Shown here piece after piece: positions 5,779 through 6,003 of a stretch of 6,003 nt of DNA. Both the position numbers and the translations under genes were made by a program. A model generated the notes under the pieces. That model ran no database searches, was not told where the DNA came from, and worked only from the letters and a program-made list of their open reading frames with translations. This DNA comes from Patescibacteria group bacterium (lineage in GTDB: Bacteria > Patescibacteriota > Minisyncoccia > UBA9983). The stretch's first letter is position 1. Each line of letters begins with the position of its first letter. The DNA lies in contig JAHIER010000026.1 in the NCBI GenBank assembly GCA_018901555.1, positions 1 to 6,003 of the forward strand, read 5' to 3'.

Positions 5779-6003
5779 TTAAAATTCCTTTCTTTTGTGC
5801 GGCGACCTTACAACAATATCAATCAATTTATTATTTTCATCTATGACCGGCAAAATATTTATTTGCGCTTCTTCATTAAAAATTTTTTCAGCCTTGCCAT
5901 TTTCAATATCATTTTTATTTAAAACAGTCGGATTTGTATTTATTATTTTTGAAATCGGTGTCATCATCACAGCGCCCCTCAACAACGCTCTTCTAATATC
6001 GCC
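5779..6003 (-). CDS. CBS-domain protein, 3' end only; 5' part beyond the window
   Basis: The reading frame is open from the right edge (6003) to TAA at 5779-5781, giving the last 74 residues; the true start lies outside. It opens with GDIRRALL, the end of a first CBS repeat in proteins of sugar-activation loci. A full second repeat follows: a strand-helix start with NTNPTVLN, then a helix, then INILPVIDENNKLIDIV. The protein ends after only RSPHKRKEF. In PtmE-like proteins of legionaminate loci, a CBS pair with this GDIRRALL motif precedes a nucleotidyltransferase beginning near this point, but here the EamA gene follows 6 nt later. It could be a stand-alone CBS pair (adenylate-sensing regulator), the tail of another enzyme such as a KpsF-type isomerase, or a remnant. 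A TTG at 5985 is an internal codon, not a convincing start. Confidence 0.8.
   Translation of the reverse strand, partial: GDIRRALLRGAVMMTPISKIINTNPTVLNKNDIENGKAEKIFNEEAQINILPVIDENNKLIDIVVRSPHKRKEF
5785..5790 (-). promoter_or_regulatory. Shine-Dalgarno for the EamA transporter, inside the preceding gene's end
   Basis: The minus strand reads AAGGAA within the last codons of the CBS gene. It lies 9 nt from a TTG at 5775 and 12 nt from the ATG at 5772, so spacing slightly favours the TTG while codon preference favours the ATG. Its position suggests that ribosomes finishing the CBS gene re-initiate on the transporter. Confidence 0.55.

Noticed and set aside
5728..5922. Plus-strand open frame of 64 codons
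   Set aside because: It is antisense to the CBS gene and the transporter start, both supported by clear protein signatures.

Overview
The window is a low-GC, gene-dense bacterial segment in which every supported gene lies on the minus strand, so transcription runs from the right edge to the left. Short gaps, small overlaps and a REP-associated tyrosine transposase of the kind common in candidate phyla radiation genomes suggest a Patescibacteria/Parcubacteria-like organism. This is inference from protein style and base composition, not proof. The genetic code looks standard: stops are TAA, or TGA at 1742-1744, and glycine uses GGN codons.

Positions 6003 to 679 hold a probable nonulosonic (sialic-type) acid operon. 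In transcription order it contains the 3' end of a CBS-domain protein, a 10-TM EamA/DMT transporter, a hydrolysing UDP-GlcNAc 2-epimerase (NeuC/LegG type), a CMP-nonulosonate cytidylyltransferase (NeuA type), an unrecognised GT-B-like protein, and a NeuB-family synthase. The NeuA-type start lies 1 nt after the NeuC-type stop, and the GT-B-like gene overlaps the NeuA-type gene by 17 bp. A strong intrinsic terminator at 631-656 closes the unit. NeuC would make the N-acetylhexosamine substrate (ManNAc or a diamino analogue), NeuB would condense it with phosphoenolpyruvate, and NeuA would activate the product with CTP. The GT-B-like protein is then a candidate transferase or sugar-nucleotide hydrolase, and the EamA protein a candidate membrane carrier. 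Which nonulosonate is made (Neu5Ac, legionaminic or pseudaminic) cannot be decided here. Three enzymes have unusual traits: the synthase lacks a SAF domain, the epimerase lacks the usual N-terminal TRAEYG-like motif, and the CBS protein stops where related proteins carry a nucleotidyltransferase.

Positions 678 to 1 hold the operon terminator, a short palindrome, a near-consensus promoter and a REP-associated tyrosine transposase gene that runs off the left edge. A second copy of the palindrome is embedded in frame in the transposase gene. The upstream copy supplies most of the -35 box of the transposase promoter, whose predicted start site falls on the ATG, so the mRNA is probably leaderless.

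No tRNA, rRNA, CRISPR array or credible plus-strand gene was seen.
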